DNA of 64,000 nt from the NCBI RefSeq assembly GCF_900114265.1, contig NZ_FPKV01000001.1, positions 806,001 through 870,000 of the forward strand. The letters are read 5' to 3'. This stretch comes from Flaviramulus basaltis. GTDB taxonomy: Bacteria; Bacteroidota; Bacteroidia; Flavobacteriales; Flavobacteriaceae. The position numbers were made by a program, and so were the translations under genes. Below are positions 24,679 to 34,125 of the stretch, in pieces; the stretch's first letter is position 1; every line of letters starts with the position of its first letter. The notes beneath the pieces were generated by a model. It did no database searches and was not told the origin of the DNA. It worked only from the letters and a program-made list of their open reading frames with translations.

Positions 24679-26874
24679 TTAATCTTTTGGTTTTCCTATT
24701 AAATTAAAATCAAGATGTTTTTTAACTAAATCTGTGTTTTTAACTTTTACAATAATCTCATCTCCAAGTTGATACATTGTTTGTGTATTTCTACCAACCA
24801 TAGCATATTGTTCTTGATCGAAAGCATAATGATCATCTTTCATATCTCGAACACTAACCATACCTTCACATTTATTTGAAATGATTTCAACATAAATTCC
24901 CCAATCTGTAACTCCAGAAATAACACCCACAAATTCTTCATCTTTATGATCTTGCATAAATTTAATTTGCATGTATTTTATAGAATCTCGTTCTGCTTTG
25001 GTTGCTAAATTTTCCATATTACTGGAATGGTTACATTTTTCTTCGTAAACATCTTCACTTGCAGATTTTCCACCATCTAAATACAGTTGTAATAAACGAT
25101 GCGCCATAACATCTGGATAACGACGAATTGGTGATGTGAAATGACTATAATAATCGAAAGCTAAACCATAATGTCCAATATTATGTGTGGAATATTCGGC
25201 TTTACTCATACTTCTTATGGTTAAAGTATCTACTAAATTTTGTTCTTTTTTACCATTTACTTCTTTAAGTAAATAATTAAGTGACGCTGATGTGGTTTTA
25301 CGATCTTTAAAATTTAATTTATAACCAAATTTAGATACAATACCTTGTAAATTAGCAAGTTTACTTTCATCTGGCTCGTCATGAACACGGTATACAAAAG
25401 TTCTTTTTGGATCTTTTTTACCAACAAATTCTGATACTTTACGGTTGGCTAATAACATAAATTCTTCAATTAATTTATTAGCATCTTTACTTGTTTTAAA
25501 AAATACACCAACAGGATTAGCTTCCTCATCTAAATCGAATTTTACTTCAACTTTATCAAAAGAAATAGCTCCTGCCGTCATACGTTTAGCTCGCATTTTT
25601 TTAGCAAGATCATCCATTTTTAAAATAGCTTGTGTAATCTCTTGAGAAGTATTGTATGTTTCACCTGTAAGAGAAACTTCTTTTGGAATGGTGCTTGTTT
25701 TAGATTCTATAACAGCTTGAGCTTCTTCATAAGCAAAACGCGCATCACTATATGTTACTGTTCTACCAAACCATTCGTTTTTAATTTCACACTTATCATT
25801 CATTTGAAACACAGCAGAAAAAGTTAATTTTTCTTCATGTGGTCTTAATGAACACGCGTTATTTGATAATACTTCTGGAAGCATAGGTACTACTCTATCT
25901 ACTAAATAAATAGATGTTGCACGTTCATAAGCCTCATCATCTAAAACAGTTCCTTCTTGCAAATAATGTGAAACATCTGCAATATGAATTCCTATTTCGT
26001 ATAAACCATTATCTAATACTTCAAATGATAAAGCATCATCAAAATCTTTAGCATCTTTTGGATCTATTGTAAAGGTTAAATCTTTACGCATATCTCTACG
26101 CTTACTAATTTCTTCTTTTGTTATAGAGGTATCTAATTTATTAGCAAATTCTTCAACTTCATGTGGGAATTCGTAAGGCAAGCCATATTCTGCTAAAATT
26201 GAATGTATTTCGGTATTATGATCTCCTGGTTTACCAAGTACTTGAATTACTTTTCCGTAAGGAGAATCGGCTTTTTCTGGCCAATCTTCAAGTTTTACTA
26301 AAACTTTATCACCATCTTCGGCTTTTAAAATTTTATTAATAGGAACAAAAATATCTTTGTACATTTTATTGCTATCTGCAACAACAAAGGCAAAATTCTT
26401 CTTTTCATGAATTTGAATAACACCTACATACTCACTTTTTTCACGCTTTAAAACTTGTGTAATTTCTCCTTCTAATTTACCTCTATGACGACGTTTGTAA
26501 ACATAAAATTCTACTTCATCTCCATTTAAAGATTTATTTATATTGTTAGATGCTATAAATACATCATCATCAAAATCTTCACATATAATATACCCATTTC
26601 CTTTAGCAGCTAAATCTAATCTACCTACATGGTATTCGGTATTCACAACGGCTTTAAACTTACCACGTTCTACTTCTTCAATCTCTTTTTTTCCTTGTAA
26701 ATCGTGTAGTTTTTTTATAATTTGATTTCTACTACTAGCATCGTTAACACCAAGTTTAGCAGCAATTTGTTTGTAATTAAAGGTTTGGTTTCTCTCTTTT
26801 TTTAATATACTTAAGATTGTATTTGTAAGGTTAGAAATTCCTTTTTTTGGATTTCTTTTTTTCTTATTTGTCAT
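24679..26874 (-). CDS. rnr: Ribonuclease R
   Basis: Processive 3-prime to 5-prime exoribonuclease of the RNase II/R family that degrades structured RNA, including mRNA and defective rRNA. The 731-residue product has an N-terminal winged-helix region (about 15-75), cold-shock domains, the catalytic RNB domain with FTIDPKDAKDFDDALS (metal-binding Asp residues, about 268-283) and HYGLAFDYYSHFTSPIRRYPD, and a C-terminal S1 domain. It lacks the very basic C-terminal tail of E. coli RNase R. The gene reads away from the AT-rich region that may be the replication origin, and has a -7 element at 26968-26975. Confidence 0.95.
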   Translation of the reverse strand: MTNKKKRNPKKGISNLTNTILSILKKERNQTFNYKQIAAKLGVNDASSRNQIIKKLHDLQGKKEIEEVERGKFKAVVNTEYHVGRLDLAAKGNGYIICEDFDDDVFIASNNINKSLNGDEVEFYVYKRRHRGKLEGEITQVLKREKSEYVGVIQIHEKKNFAFVVADSNKMYKDIFVPINKILKAEDGDKVLVKLEDWPEKADSPYGKVIQVLGKPGDHNTEIHSILAEYGLPYEFPHEVEEFANKLDTSITKEEISKRRDMRKDLTFTIDPKDAKDFDDALSFEVLDNGLYEIGIHIADVSHYLQEGTVLDDEAYERATSIYLVDRVVPMLPEVLSNNACSLRPHEEKLTFSAVFQMNDKCEIKNEWFGRTVTYSDARFAYEEAQAVIESKTSTIPKEVSLTGETYNTSQEITQAILKMDDLAKKMRAKRMTAGAISFDKVEVKFDLDEEANPVGVFFKTSKDANKLIEEFMLLANRKVSEFVGKKDPKRTFVYRVHDEPDESKLANLQGIVSKFGYKLNFKDRKTTSASLNYLLKEVNGKKEQNLVDTLTIRSMSKAEYSTHNIGHYGLAFDYYSHFTSPIRRYPDVMAHRLLQLYLDGGKSASEDVYEEKCNHSSNMENLATKAERDSIKYMQIKFMQDHKDEEFVGVISGVTDWGIYVEIISNKCEGMVSVRDMKDDHYAFDQEQYAMVGRNTQTMYQLGDEIIVKVKNTDLVKKHLDFNLIGKPKD

Positions 26875-26967
26875 TTAAATTTTGTAATCATTTTCTATTT
26901 CCTAAGATAGTGGAAATTCTGTTATTAAATAGCCTTATTTTAGGAGAAGATTAGCTATTTGTTTTTA

Positions 26968-26975
26968 CAAAGCTA
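26968..26975 (-). promoter_or_regulatory. -7 element of rnr
   Basis: On the minus strand this reads TAGCTTTG (TAnnTTTG). It would give a leader of about 90 bases before the rnr ATG at 26874. Confidence 0.45.
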
Positions 26976-27454
26976 CAATATTAATATTAAATCATATTTA
27001 ATTAATGTTAAATTGAAGTTATCCACATTATATATTATATAATAATTTTCTTTTTAAAATTTAAAAAAATAAATGGTGGTTATTATAGTGTGTGAATAGC
27101 GGTATAACTTTTTTAACTTTTATTTTGATTACAATTATTTTACATTCTATTAATAGTTAATTAACAATAGAAATTATATTAATAGCTTCATATTTAATGA
27201 TTTTCAATTTTCTATACACAGTTGTTAACAACTAAATTTAACTACTTTTAACTAATAACTTTTTTAATTTTAATGTTTACATCTATCAACTTATGAGCTT
27301 ATATTTTTGCTAAAAAAAGTGAGTTAAATTTTTGGTAAATAGAATCCTATTTTTGATTGGAAAAATAAATGGATATTCAATGTTTTTCTTTTAGAAAACA
27401 ATAAACAGTTATTAACAAGTAATGAATATAGTAATACACATTGTTAATAATTAC

Positions 27455-27462
27455 TACCTTTG
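27455..27462 (+). promoter_or_regulatory. -7 element of rpiB
   Basis: TACCTTTG (TAnnTTTG) lies 27 bases before the ATG at 27490. An alternative TTG start at 27460 falls inside this element and is therefore unlikely. Confidence 0.6.
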
Positions 27463-27489
27463 TATAACTATACAATAATAAATAAAAAG

Positions 27490-27924
27490 ATGACAATTTC
27501 TATAGGAAACGATCACGCTGGTACCGATTATAAATTTGCTATCGTAAAACATTTAGAAGCAAAAGGATACACAATAATTAATCATGGAACTGATAGTAAT
27601 GATAGTGTAGATTATGCAGATTTTGTTCACCCAGTTGCAGAAGATATTGAAAATAAAAAAGCAGATTTTGGTGTTTTAATTTGTGGAAGCGCAAATGGTG
27701 TTGCTATAACCGCTAATAAACATCAAAAAATACGTGCTGGTTTATGTTGGAATAAAGAAATAGTAGAACTTATAAGAGGTCATAATAATGCTAATGTTTT
27801 ATGTATTCCTGCTAGATTTACAGCTATTCATCAAGCTGTAGAAATGGTTGATGTTTTTTTAAATACCGAATTTGAAGGCGGTAGACACCAAAATAGAATA
27901 GATAAAATACCGTTATCTTGTTAA
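27490..27924 (+). CDS. rpiB: Ribose-5-phosphate isomerase B
   Basis: Interconverts ribose 5-phosphate and ribulose 5-phosphate (RpiB/LacAB family, not homologous to RpiA). The 144-residue product has the start ISIGNDHAGTDYKF, DSVDYADFVHPVAEDI, the catalytic-loop segment FGVLICGSANGVAITANK with the active-site Cys, and RGHNNANVLCIPARF. Full length for the family. The stop abuts the ATG of the CDF transporter gene with no spacer, and the GNAT gene follows 3 bases after that, so the three form an operon. Confidence 0.95.
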   Translation: MTISIGNDHAGTDYKFAIVKHLEAKGYTIINHGTDSNDSVDYADFVHPVAEDIENKKADFGVLICGSANGVAITANKHQKIRAGLCWNKEIVELIRGHNNANVLCIPARFTAIHQAVEMVDVFLNTEFEGGRHQNRIDKIPLSC

Positions 27925-28842
27925 ATGAGTCATTCGCACTCTCATAATCACTCTCATTCTCATTCTGACTTTAAAGGTAGGAATCTCTTAATATCTATTT
28001 TTTTAAATATACTTATTACTGCTTCTCAAGTTGTAGGAGGAATACTTTCTGGTAGTTTAGCGCTTTTAAGCGATGCTTTACATAATTTTAGTGATGTTAT
28101 ATCATTAGTTGTTAGCTATGTAGCAAACAAATTATCTAAAAAAGAAGCTTCTATTCACAGAACATTTGGTTATAAACGTGCCGAAATTTTAGCAGCATTT
28201 ATTAACGCATCTACTTTAATTATAGTTGCTGTTTTATTAATTATTGAAGCTATTAAAAGGTTTCAAAATCCACAACCAATAGAATCTAACTTAGTTATTT
28301 GGTTATCTCTTTTTGGGATAATTGCTAATGGTTTAAGTGTGCTTTTACTTAAAAAAGATTCTGAATCTAATATGAATATGAAAAGCGCATATATACATTT
28401 ATTAACCGATATGATGGCTAGTGTAGCTGTATTAATAGGTGGTTTATTAATGAAATATTATGAAGTTTTTTGGGTAGATAGTGTATTAACATTTGCTATA
28501 GCTTTATATTTAATTTGGATGGGTTTTGATTTGTTAAAAGACTCCACAAAAGTGCTTATGCTGTTTACGCCAGATACTATTCCTATTAACCAAATTGTTG
28601 AAGAAATTAATGCTTTTGAAAGTATAGAAAACACACATCATGTTCATGTTTGGCAATTAAATGAAGAAGAAATTCATTTAGAAGCGCATATAGATTTTAA
28701 TGAAGATATCACACTTTCTCAGTTTGATACTATTTTACATAAAATTGAAGATCATTTATTGCATAAATACGATATTAACCATGTAAATATTCAACCAGAA
28801 TTTGGTAAGGATGATGCAAAAGATATGATTGTACAGGATTAA
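27925..28842 (+). CDS. Cation diffusion facilitator transporter (CzcD/ZitB-like)
   Basis: A 305-residue inner-membrane proton antiporter that probably exports zinc or related divalent cations. The N-terminus is His-rich (SHSHSHNHSHSHSD), six transmembrane helices follow, and the metal-site motifs ALLSDALHNFSDV (helix 2) and HLLTDMMASV (helix 5) match the HxxxD or DxxxD pattern of zinc-type CDF proteins. The cytoplasmic C-terminal domain carries THHVHVWQLNEEEIHLEAHI. It begins immediately after the rpiB stop and is co-transcribed with it. Confidence 0.92.
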   Translation: MSHSHSHNHSHSHSDFKGRNLLISIFLNILITASQVVGGILSGSLALLSDALHNFSDVISLVVSYVANKLSKKEASIHRTFGYKRAEILAAFINASTLIIVAVLLIIEAIKRFQNPQPIESNLVIWLSLFGIIANGLSVLLLKKDSESNMNMKSAYIHLLTDMMASVAVLIGGLLMKYYEVFWVDSVLTFAIALYLIWMGFDLLKDSTKVLMLFTPDTIPINQIVEEINAFESIENTHHVHVWQLNEEEIHLEAHIDFNEDITLSQFDTILHKIEDHLLHKYDINHVNIQPEFGKDDAKDMIVQD

Positions 28843-28845
28843 ATT

Positions 28846-29289
28846 ATGTTAAAAATAGAAGTAAAAACCTTTTCAGAATTAACTACACAAGAGTTATACA
28901 ATTTGTTACAATTACGTAGTGAAGTTTTTGTGGTAGAACAAGATTGTGTTTATCAAGATATTGATGGCAAAGACCAAAAAGCATTACATGTTTTAGGCTT
29001 TAAAAATAATAAAATAATTGCTTATACACGTATTTTTAAACCAGGCGATTATTTTGAATATGCTAGTATTGGTAGAGTAGTAGTAGCTAAAAATGAGAGG
29101 CAGTTTAAGTACGGTTATGATATTATGAATGCTTCAATAGAGGCTATTAAAACACACTATAAAGTATCAAAAATTAAAATTTCTGCACAGTGTTATCTTA
29201 AACAATTTTATACCAATTTAAGCTTTAAAGCAATAGGTGAGGAGTACTTAGAAGATGATATTCCGCATATAGCTATGATTAAGGAGTAA
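28846..29289 (+). CDS. GNAT N-acetyltransferase, ElaA-like
   Basis: A 147-residue acetyl-CoA-dependent transferase of the ElaA group. The pattern LLQLRSEVFVVEQDCVYQDIDGKDQ and the acetyl-CoA-binding segment ASIGRVVVAKNERQFKYGYDIM are typical. The substrate is unknown. It is the third gene of the rpiB-CDF-GNAT operon, 3 bases after the transporter, and is convergent with the T9SS-protein gene, with 5 bases between the two stops. Confidence 0.88.
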   Translation: MLKIEVKTFSELTTQELYNLLQLRSEVFVVEQDCVYQDIDGKDQKALHVLGFKNNKIIAYTRIFKPGDYFEYASIGRVVVAKNERQFKYGYDIMNASIEAIKTHYKVSKIKISAQCYLKQFYTNLSFKAIGEEYLEDDIPHIAMIKE

Positions 29290-29294
29290 TTACT

Positions 29295-30704
29295 TTATCT
29301 TTTTAAAGAAAAATGACCTTTTATAACATCATTTGTATTTAAAGTTATAACATACCAATAGTCATCACTACCTAAAAGTTCGCCGTTAAAAGTACCATCC
29401 CAACCTTCAGAATTTGGAAGTAAAAATTTTAAAAGCTTTCCGTATTTATTATAAATAGTTATTTTATTTATTGAATTTGTGTTATCAATAACCCTCCAAA
29501 AATCATGGCTTCCATCATTATTGGGTGTAAAATATTTAGGAATATAATAATCCACACCAGAAAGAATTAACACATTAAAACTAGATTCCTTACTATCACA
29601 AGTTGTTTCATTATAAATATAAATAGTTTGTGATGTTGAAATAATATCACCAAAATTTAACATATTACCATTTCCACCAGATTGAGTAAAATAATTTCCG
29701 TTGGTAAGGCTAGGAAGTGTATAGGAGGTATTAGTGACAATGTCATTAATTACTTCAACATCAATAAAATTATTACAGCTTTCTTCTGATGAAACATAAT
29801 TGGAAAAATCTGAAGTTAACCAGTTTGAAGGAACATCAAAAGGATTATCTACAACAACACACACTAAAAAATAATTTAGCATAAAATTTACATCAGCAAA
29901 CCTATTATTACCATTTTTTAGATTTAATCTGCATAAAATATTGTTACTACAATCTAATAGAGTTAAAGAGGGGTTTTTGGATACATCTAATTCAGATAAC
30001 AAATTAAAGAAACAAATTAAAGTACTTAAATTTAAGTTATTACTGGTATCTAAAAAGGTTATTTTATTTTCTTCACATGATAAATAAGATAGATTTAAAT
30101 TTTTAGAAATATCTAGAAAAGTTAATAGGTTTTTACCGCACTGAAGTCTGTTTAAAATACTGTTTTTAGTTATATCTATTGTTGATACTTCATTGTTTTC
30201 TAAAGTTAAAACGACTAGAGCTAAATTATTAGAAACATCTAAAACTTTAAGTAAGTTATTACCACAAACCAAAGAAATTAAATTAAGGTTTTTTGTAACA
30301 TTGAGTTCGGGTAATAGGTTATTGTAACACCATAAAATTTTTAAATCAGTGAGAAAACTAACATCAATAAAGGTAATTAAATTTTCAAAAAAGTATAATT
30401 CAGTTAAAAAAGTATTTTTGGTAATGTTCAAGTTTGTAAGTTGATTATCAGAACAATCTAGAGTTATTAGAGCAGTAAAATCTTCAATACCAGTAAGGTC
30501 TTTAATATTTTTTCCGGCAATATCTAAATTTTTTATACCATTAATATTTGAGGTTGGAACAAAATCATCTAAAGTACCAGAATCATAGCCTAAATCGATT
30601 AATGCTTGTTCAAAATTATCGTCTGGTACAAAGGTTTGGGAAGTTGTATTAAAACTTATTAAATAGAAAGTAATAACTAATAAAAAACAAGTTTTATTGG
30701 CCAT
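29295..30704 (-). CDS. Leucine-rich-repeat-like surface protein with T9SS type B sorting domain
   Basis: A 469-residue exported protein: signal peptide (about 1-23), then about ten short repeats of the form LxxLxVxxNxxLxxLxCxxN (about 45-280), which resemble internalin-like leucine-rich repeats. A linker follows, then a C-terminal domain (about 390-469) with YFTPNNDGSHDFWRV, ITIYNKYGKLL and DYWYVITLN, which match the type B (gliding/CTD) signal for type IX secretion. It is probably exported across the outer membrane to the surface or medium. It follows the OmpA-family gene by 6 bases and is likely co-transcribed. Confidence 0.85.
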   Translation of the reverse strand: MANKTCFLLVITFYLISFNTTSQTFVPDDNFEQALIDLGYDSGTLDDFVPTSNINGIKNLDIAGKNIKDLTGIEDFTALITLDCSDNQLTNLNITKNTFLTELYFFENLITFIDVSFLTDLKILWCYNNLLPELNVTKNLNLISLVCGNNLLKVLDVSNNLALVVLTLENNEVSTIDITKNSILNRLQCGKNLLTFLDISKNLNLSYLSCEENKITFLDTSNNLNLSTLICFFNLLSELDVSKNPSLTLLDCSNNILCRLNLKNGNNRFADVNFMLNYFLVCVVVDNPFDVPSNWLTSDFSNYVSSEESCNNFIDVEVINDIVTNTSYTLPSLTNGNYFTQSGGNGNMLNFGDIISTSQTIYIYNETTCDSKESSFNVLILSGVDYYIPKYFTPNNDGSHDFWRVIDNTNSINKITIYNKYGKLLKFLLPNSEGWDGTFNGELLGSDDYWYVITLNTNDVIKGHFSLKR

Positions 30705-30710
30705 AAGTTT

Positions 30711-31568
30711 TTAATTAACATCGTCAACGTAAGTAATAACTATTTCTACACGTCTATCGAATTGAGGATCGCCACCAAGCGGAAATTTGCGTCGCATACC
30801 TAAGTGACGCATACGTTTTTTATTGACTCCTTTTTTAGCAAAATAATCATAAACATATTTTGCTCTAGCTTCAGATAGGTTACGTTGTTTGGTTTTTCTA
30901 TCTACAGCATCTCTAGTAAATTGGGTACAACACACATGCCCTTGAATGGTAAAATAAATATCTTCTCGTTCTACAAGTGCATTAGCAATATCTGTCAATG
31001 TTTTTTTTGAAGCAGGCGTAACCGAAGAATATCCAGTTTTGAATAATATGTTTTTAAAAATAATTTTATCGCCTTTACCGCTTTCTTTTATTTGGTCAAC
31101 AACACCTTTTTCCTTCGGTTCAATATGATGTTCTGCAACAACTTCTTCAATAGGTTTTGGTGGTTTGGGCTTTACAAGAATTTCTACTTTTCTATTTAAA
31201 CCTCTAATTTTTAAAACATTTTTTTCTTCAATAATTTTAAGTAGAATTTCACCTTTACCATCAACATTTGTTATAAGATCTTCACTTATTTCATTATTAG
31301 AAAAAATATTTTTTATAGCATTTGCGCGTTGTTGCGATAGTTTCAAGTTGTAAGTATCTGCACCAATATCATCACAAAAACCAAAAATGGAAATAGATTC
31401 AATATCAACGTCTGTTAATGTTGAAATGAAGAGTAATAAACGATTTTCTTCTGTATTTGGAACATCGTATTTATCTGTTTCAAAATAAACTTCGTGCGTT
31501 AATTCTTTTTGAGAAAAAGCAAATACACTGTTAAGTGTTATTAATATCAGTAGGAATAGTTTATTCAT
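30711..31568 (-). CDS. Tandem OmpA-domain periplasmic protein
   Basis: A 285-residue protein with a signal peptide (MNKLFLLILITLNSVFAFSQ, the reason for choosing ATG 31568 over an upstream frame start). It has two OmpA-like peptidoglycan-binding domains in tandem: about 22-130 (IFGFCDDIGADTYNLKLSQQ) and about 165-280 (FTIQGHVCCTQFT, NLSEARAKYVYDYF). There is no beta-barrel. Such proteins dock surface complexes to peptidoglycan. The T9SS-exported repeat protein follows 6 bases after the stop, suggesting a functional pair. Confidence 0.85.
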   Translation of the reverse strand: MNKLFLLILITLNSVFAFSQKELTHEVYFETDKYDVPNTEENRLLLFISTLTDVDIESISIFGFCDDIGADTYNLKLSQQRANAIKNIFSNNEISEDLITNVDGKGEILLKIIEEKNVLKIRGLNRKVEILVKPKPPKPIEEVVAEHHIEPKEKGVVDQIKESGKGDKIIFKNILFKTGYSSVTPASKKTLTDIANALVEREDIYFTIQGHVCCTQFTRDAVDRKTKQRNLSEARAKYVYDYFAKKGVNKKRMRHLGMRRKFPLGGDPQFDRRVEIVITYVDDVN

Positions 31569-31671
31569 AGTAGGAAATAGAATAATAGGTGATAAATATA
31601 CTATTTTTAATCGAAAACCATGACAGAAGCCTTTAAACATAGGTTATTCTTATAAAAAGAGAGTAGAAACA

Positions 31672-33306
31672 TTATTTTAAATATCCTAAATAAGCCGTTG
31701 AGTTTCCAAGTATTTCTGTTGCTTTTTTAATTTCAGAATCGTGTATTTTATAATATTCATATAGTCCTTCTCTATACGCATATTGTTTTACAATCTCTTC
31801 TGTTAATAACTCTAATAAATAGTCTTTATTCTCATCAATAACTGTTGTTTTAGATTTGTTTAAATTAGAAAGAAGCGTATTAAAATCTGTTTTAATGTTG
31901 TCGTTTAATTCTTCTTTTTTAGCAGTTTCAAAGGCTTTATAAAGTGCTTTTTCAGTATCTGTTTCAAATGTAAAATTATTCGTTTTTAAATAATTTTTAA
32001 AATCTTTAAAATCAGATTCTGTTAGTTTTAAACTATTTACATCATTTGTTGTGTGCTTATAATAATAGTTTGTAGCGTAATTAAAAATTAAATCGTTGTT
32101 AACAATAGCGGTTGTAATTGGTGATGTTTTATACGTGCCTACGGGCACATCTGGATAAACTCCACCTCCATCAAAAACTTTCCGACCGTTTTTTGTTTTA
32201 AATTCGTTATAATTTTCTTGTTCTACCCTTACCGCTTCACCTTTTTCATTTCTATGCCAATAATCTAATGCTTGAATACATCTACCAGAAGGCGTGTAAT
32301 ATCTAGAAATTGTAATTTTAACTTGTGTGCCATAAGTTAGTAGCTTTGGTCTTTGTACTAAACCCTTACCAAAACTTCTAGAACCCACTATAACAGCACG
32401 ATCTAAATCCTGTAAAGAACCAGAAACAATTTCGCTTGCCGAGGCGCTATTACCATTTATTAAAACAACTAAAGGGATGTCTTTATCAATAGGTTCGTTT
32501 TGGGTATAATATGTTTTGTTATATTTTTCAACTTTAGATTTTGTTGTTACTACCAACTGCCCTTTTGGTACAAAAAGATTAACAATATTTATTGCTTCGT
32601 TAACCAACCCGCCTGGGTTTCCTCTTAAATCTAAAATAATACGTTCTGCGCCTTGAGCTTTTAAATCGCGTAGTGCGTAATTAGTTTCTGCAAAAGCTTT
32701 TCTACTAAATGCGCTTAAAACAATGTATCCTGTTTTATCACTTATCATAGAAAAATGAGGCACAGCCTTTATTTCAACTTCAGCTCTTTTTATAGTGGCT
32801 GTTTGTGTTTTTCCTTGTCGTTTGTAGGTCACCTCTACAGAGGTATCTGGAGCGCCTTTTAATAAATCGCCAGCATTTTCTTTATAGCTTTCAACTAAAA
32901 TATTTCCAACTTTAATAATTTCATCACCGGCTTTTAAACCTGCGTTATCTGCAGGATAATCTTTGTAGGGTTCTATAATAACCAATTTGTCTTTTAAGGT
33001 TTTTACCTTTGCCCCAATACCCGTATAATCACCTGTATTATTAATTCTGGCAGCTTCAACATCCTGCTCGTTCATAAAATTGGTATATGGATCTAAATCT
33101 GCTAACATACTTTTAATAGCAGTATCCATTAAATCACCCGGGTTGGTTTCATCTACATAATTCATGTTGAGTTCTTTGAAAAGCGTTGTGAAAATTTCTA
33201 TTTGCTTAGCAATTTCAAAAAAATCGTTTTTAAAGGCGGTTGTAGTAAAAAAAACAGCGCAAGCTAATATTGGAATTATGATTTTTCTTTTTAGTAATGT
33301 TTTCAT
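31672..33306 (-). CDS. S41 C-terminal processing peptidase (CtpA-like)
   Basis: A 544-residue periplasmic serine protease of the tail-specific family. A signal or anchor helix is at about 8-25, a PDZ domain at about 85-170, and the S41 core has ILDLRGNPGG, the Ser-containing motif INGNSASASEIVSG (about 283-296) and the Lys motif SFGKGLVQ (Lys314), giving the Ser/Lys dyad. A C-terminal helical tail follows. Its ATG overlaps the DUF4349 stop (ATGA), and it is the third gene of the rnpA-DUF4349-S41 operon. Confidence 0.92.
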   Translation of the reverse strand: MKTLLKRKIIIPILACAVFFTTTAFKNDFFEIAKQIEIFTTLFKELNMNYVDETNPGDLMDTAIKSMLADLDPYTNFMNEQDVEAARINNTGDYTGIGAKVKTLKDKLVIIEPYKDYPADNAGLKAGDEIIKVGNILVESYKENAGDLLKGAPDTSVEVTYKRQGKTQTATIKRAEVEIKAVPHFSMISDKTGYIVLSAFSRKAFAETNYALRDLKAQGAERIILDLRGNPGGLVNEAINIVNLFVPKGQLVVTTKSKVEKYNKTYYTQNEPIDKDIPLVVLINGNSASASEIVSGSLQDLDRAVIVGSRSFGKGLVQRPKLLTYGTQVKITISRYYTPSGRCIQALDYWHRNEKGEAVRVEQENYNEFKTKNGRKVFDGGGVYPDVPVGTYKTSPITTAIVNNDLIFNYATNYYYKHTTNDVNSLKLTESDFKDFKNYLKTNNFTFETDTEKALYKAFETAKKEELNDNIKTDFNTLLSNLNKSKTTVIDENKDYLLELLTEEIVKQYAYREGLYEYYKIHDSEIKKATEILGNSTAYLGYLK

Positions 33307-34115
33307 TTTTTACTTTTTTTAATCCATTTTTTTATTAAAAAGCCCACAATAACTAGAATAATTATAAAAGGCCAAATATGAAGTAACCCTAATAAAAATA
33401 TAGACAAACCATTAAAACCAGATTTAATAGCATTCCACATTTTTGTTCCATAAGAAGTTGTTATTGGACTTTCGGAGGTTAGTTTATAAAATTCAATATC
33501 TAAAGTGCTTAATGATACTTTATTTTCAAGGTATTTTAAACGCCCTTGCTTTGCTTCTATTTCTTCTCTAATATTAGAAAGTTCTCGCTCAATTTCAAGA
33601 ATTTCTTTTACGTTTTTAGCTTTAGATAATAATTCTAAATAGCGCTTTTCTAAGGTTTGTTTTGCTTTTAATCGCGCTTCTAAATCTATAAATTCTTCGG
33701 TTACATCTTTTGCAGATATGCGTTTTGTATCAAAATAAGAAATATTTTTACTTATAGAATCTATGGTGTTTTGAAAACCAATTGTGGGAACTCTAATAAT
33801 TAAATGTCGAGTAATTGTGTTATATGATTTATTGGAATTATCATCTTGAATAAAGCCTTTGTTTTCGTTAATAGCTTTTTTAATTTGATTATAAGTTTTA
33901 TTTAAATCTTGTGTTTCAAAACGCAAATAAGATTCTTTTATAATTTTTTGATCAGAAGTTTCAGAAGGAACTGAAATAATACCGTTTAAAGTAGAGCTTT
34001 CTTTAAAAATCACCTCAGAATCCATTTCAGATTCAACATAGTTAAGGTTTTCTGACGGTGCTTTTGAGCACATCATTGGAAGAACTAGTATAAACAGGTA
34101 AGACAGTAGTTTCAT
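33303..34115 (-). CDS. DUF4349 lipoprotein
   Basis: A 270-residue predicted lipoprotein: signal with lipobox PMMCSKAP, a central domain with YLRFETQDLNKTYNQI, a coiled coil around EARLKAKQTLEKRYLELLS (about 145-200), and a C-terminal transmembrane helix (about 240-262) followed by Lys-rich residues. This matches DUF4349, whose function is unknown. ATG 34115 is chosen because it begins the signal peptide; the longer frame overlaps rnpA. It lies 10 bases after rnpA and overlaps the S41 gene by 4 bases. Confidence 0.85.
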   Translation of the reverse strand: MKLLSYLFILVLPMMCSKAPSENLNYVESEMDSEVIFKESSTLNGIISVPSETSDQKIIKESYLRFETQDLNKTYNQIKKAINENKGFIQDDNSNKSYNTITRHLIIRVPTIGFQNTIDSISKNISYFDTKRISAKDVTEEFIDLEARLKAKQTLEKRYLELLSKAKNVKEILEIERELSNIREEIEAKQGRLKYLENKVSLSTLDIEFYKLTSESPITTSYGTKMWNAIKSGFNGLSIFLLGLLHIWPFIIILVIVGFLIKKWIKKSKK

Positions 34116-34125
34116 AAAAATAATT

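Larger units (their letters stand above)
26875..27489. other. Gene-free AT-rich region, candidate replication origin
   Basis: No reading frame is supported over these 615 bases. An exact DnaA box TTATCCACA (27019-27027) is followed at once by 47 bases (27028-27074) with a single non-A/T base, which could act as an unwinding element. One-mismatch boxes follow: CTATTCACA on the minus strand (27099-27091), CTATACACA (27212-27220), TAATACACA (27432-27440), and TTATTAACA at 27409-27417 and, inverted, 27450-27442. Perfect palindromes occur at 27147-27156, 27156-27165 and 27221-27232. rnr and rpiB diverge from it. One exact box is not statistically decisive in DNA this AT-rich. Confidence 0.5.

Noticed and set aside
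27925-27966. Repeated SH/NH codons in the CDF gene as a possible simple repeat or tandem array.
   Set aside because: The His-rich N-terminus is a normal metal-binding feature of CDF transporters.
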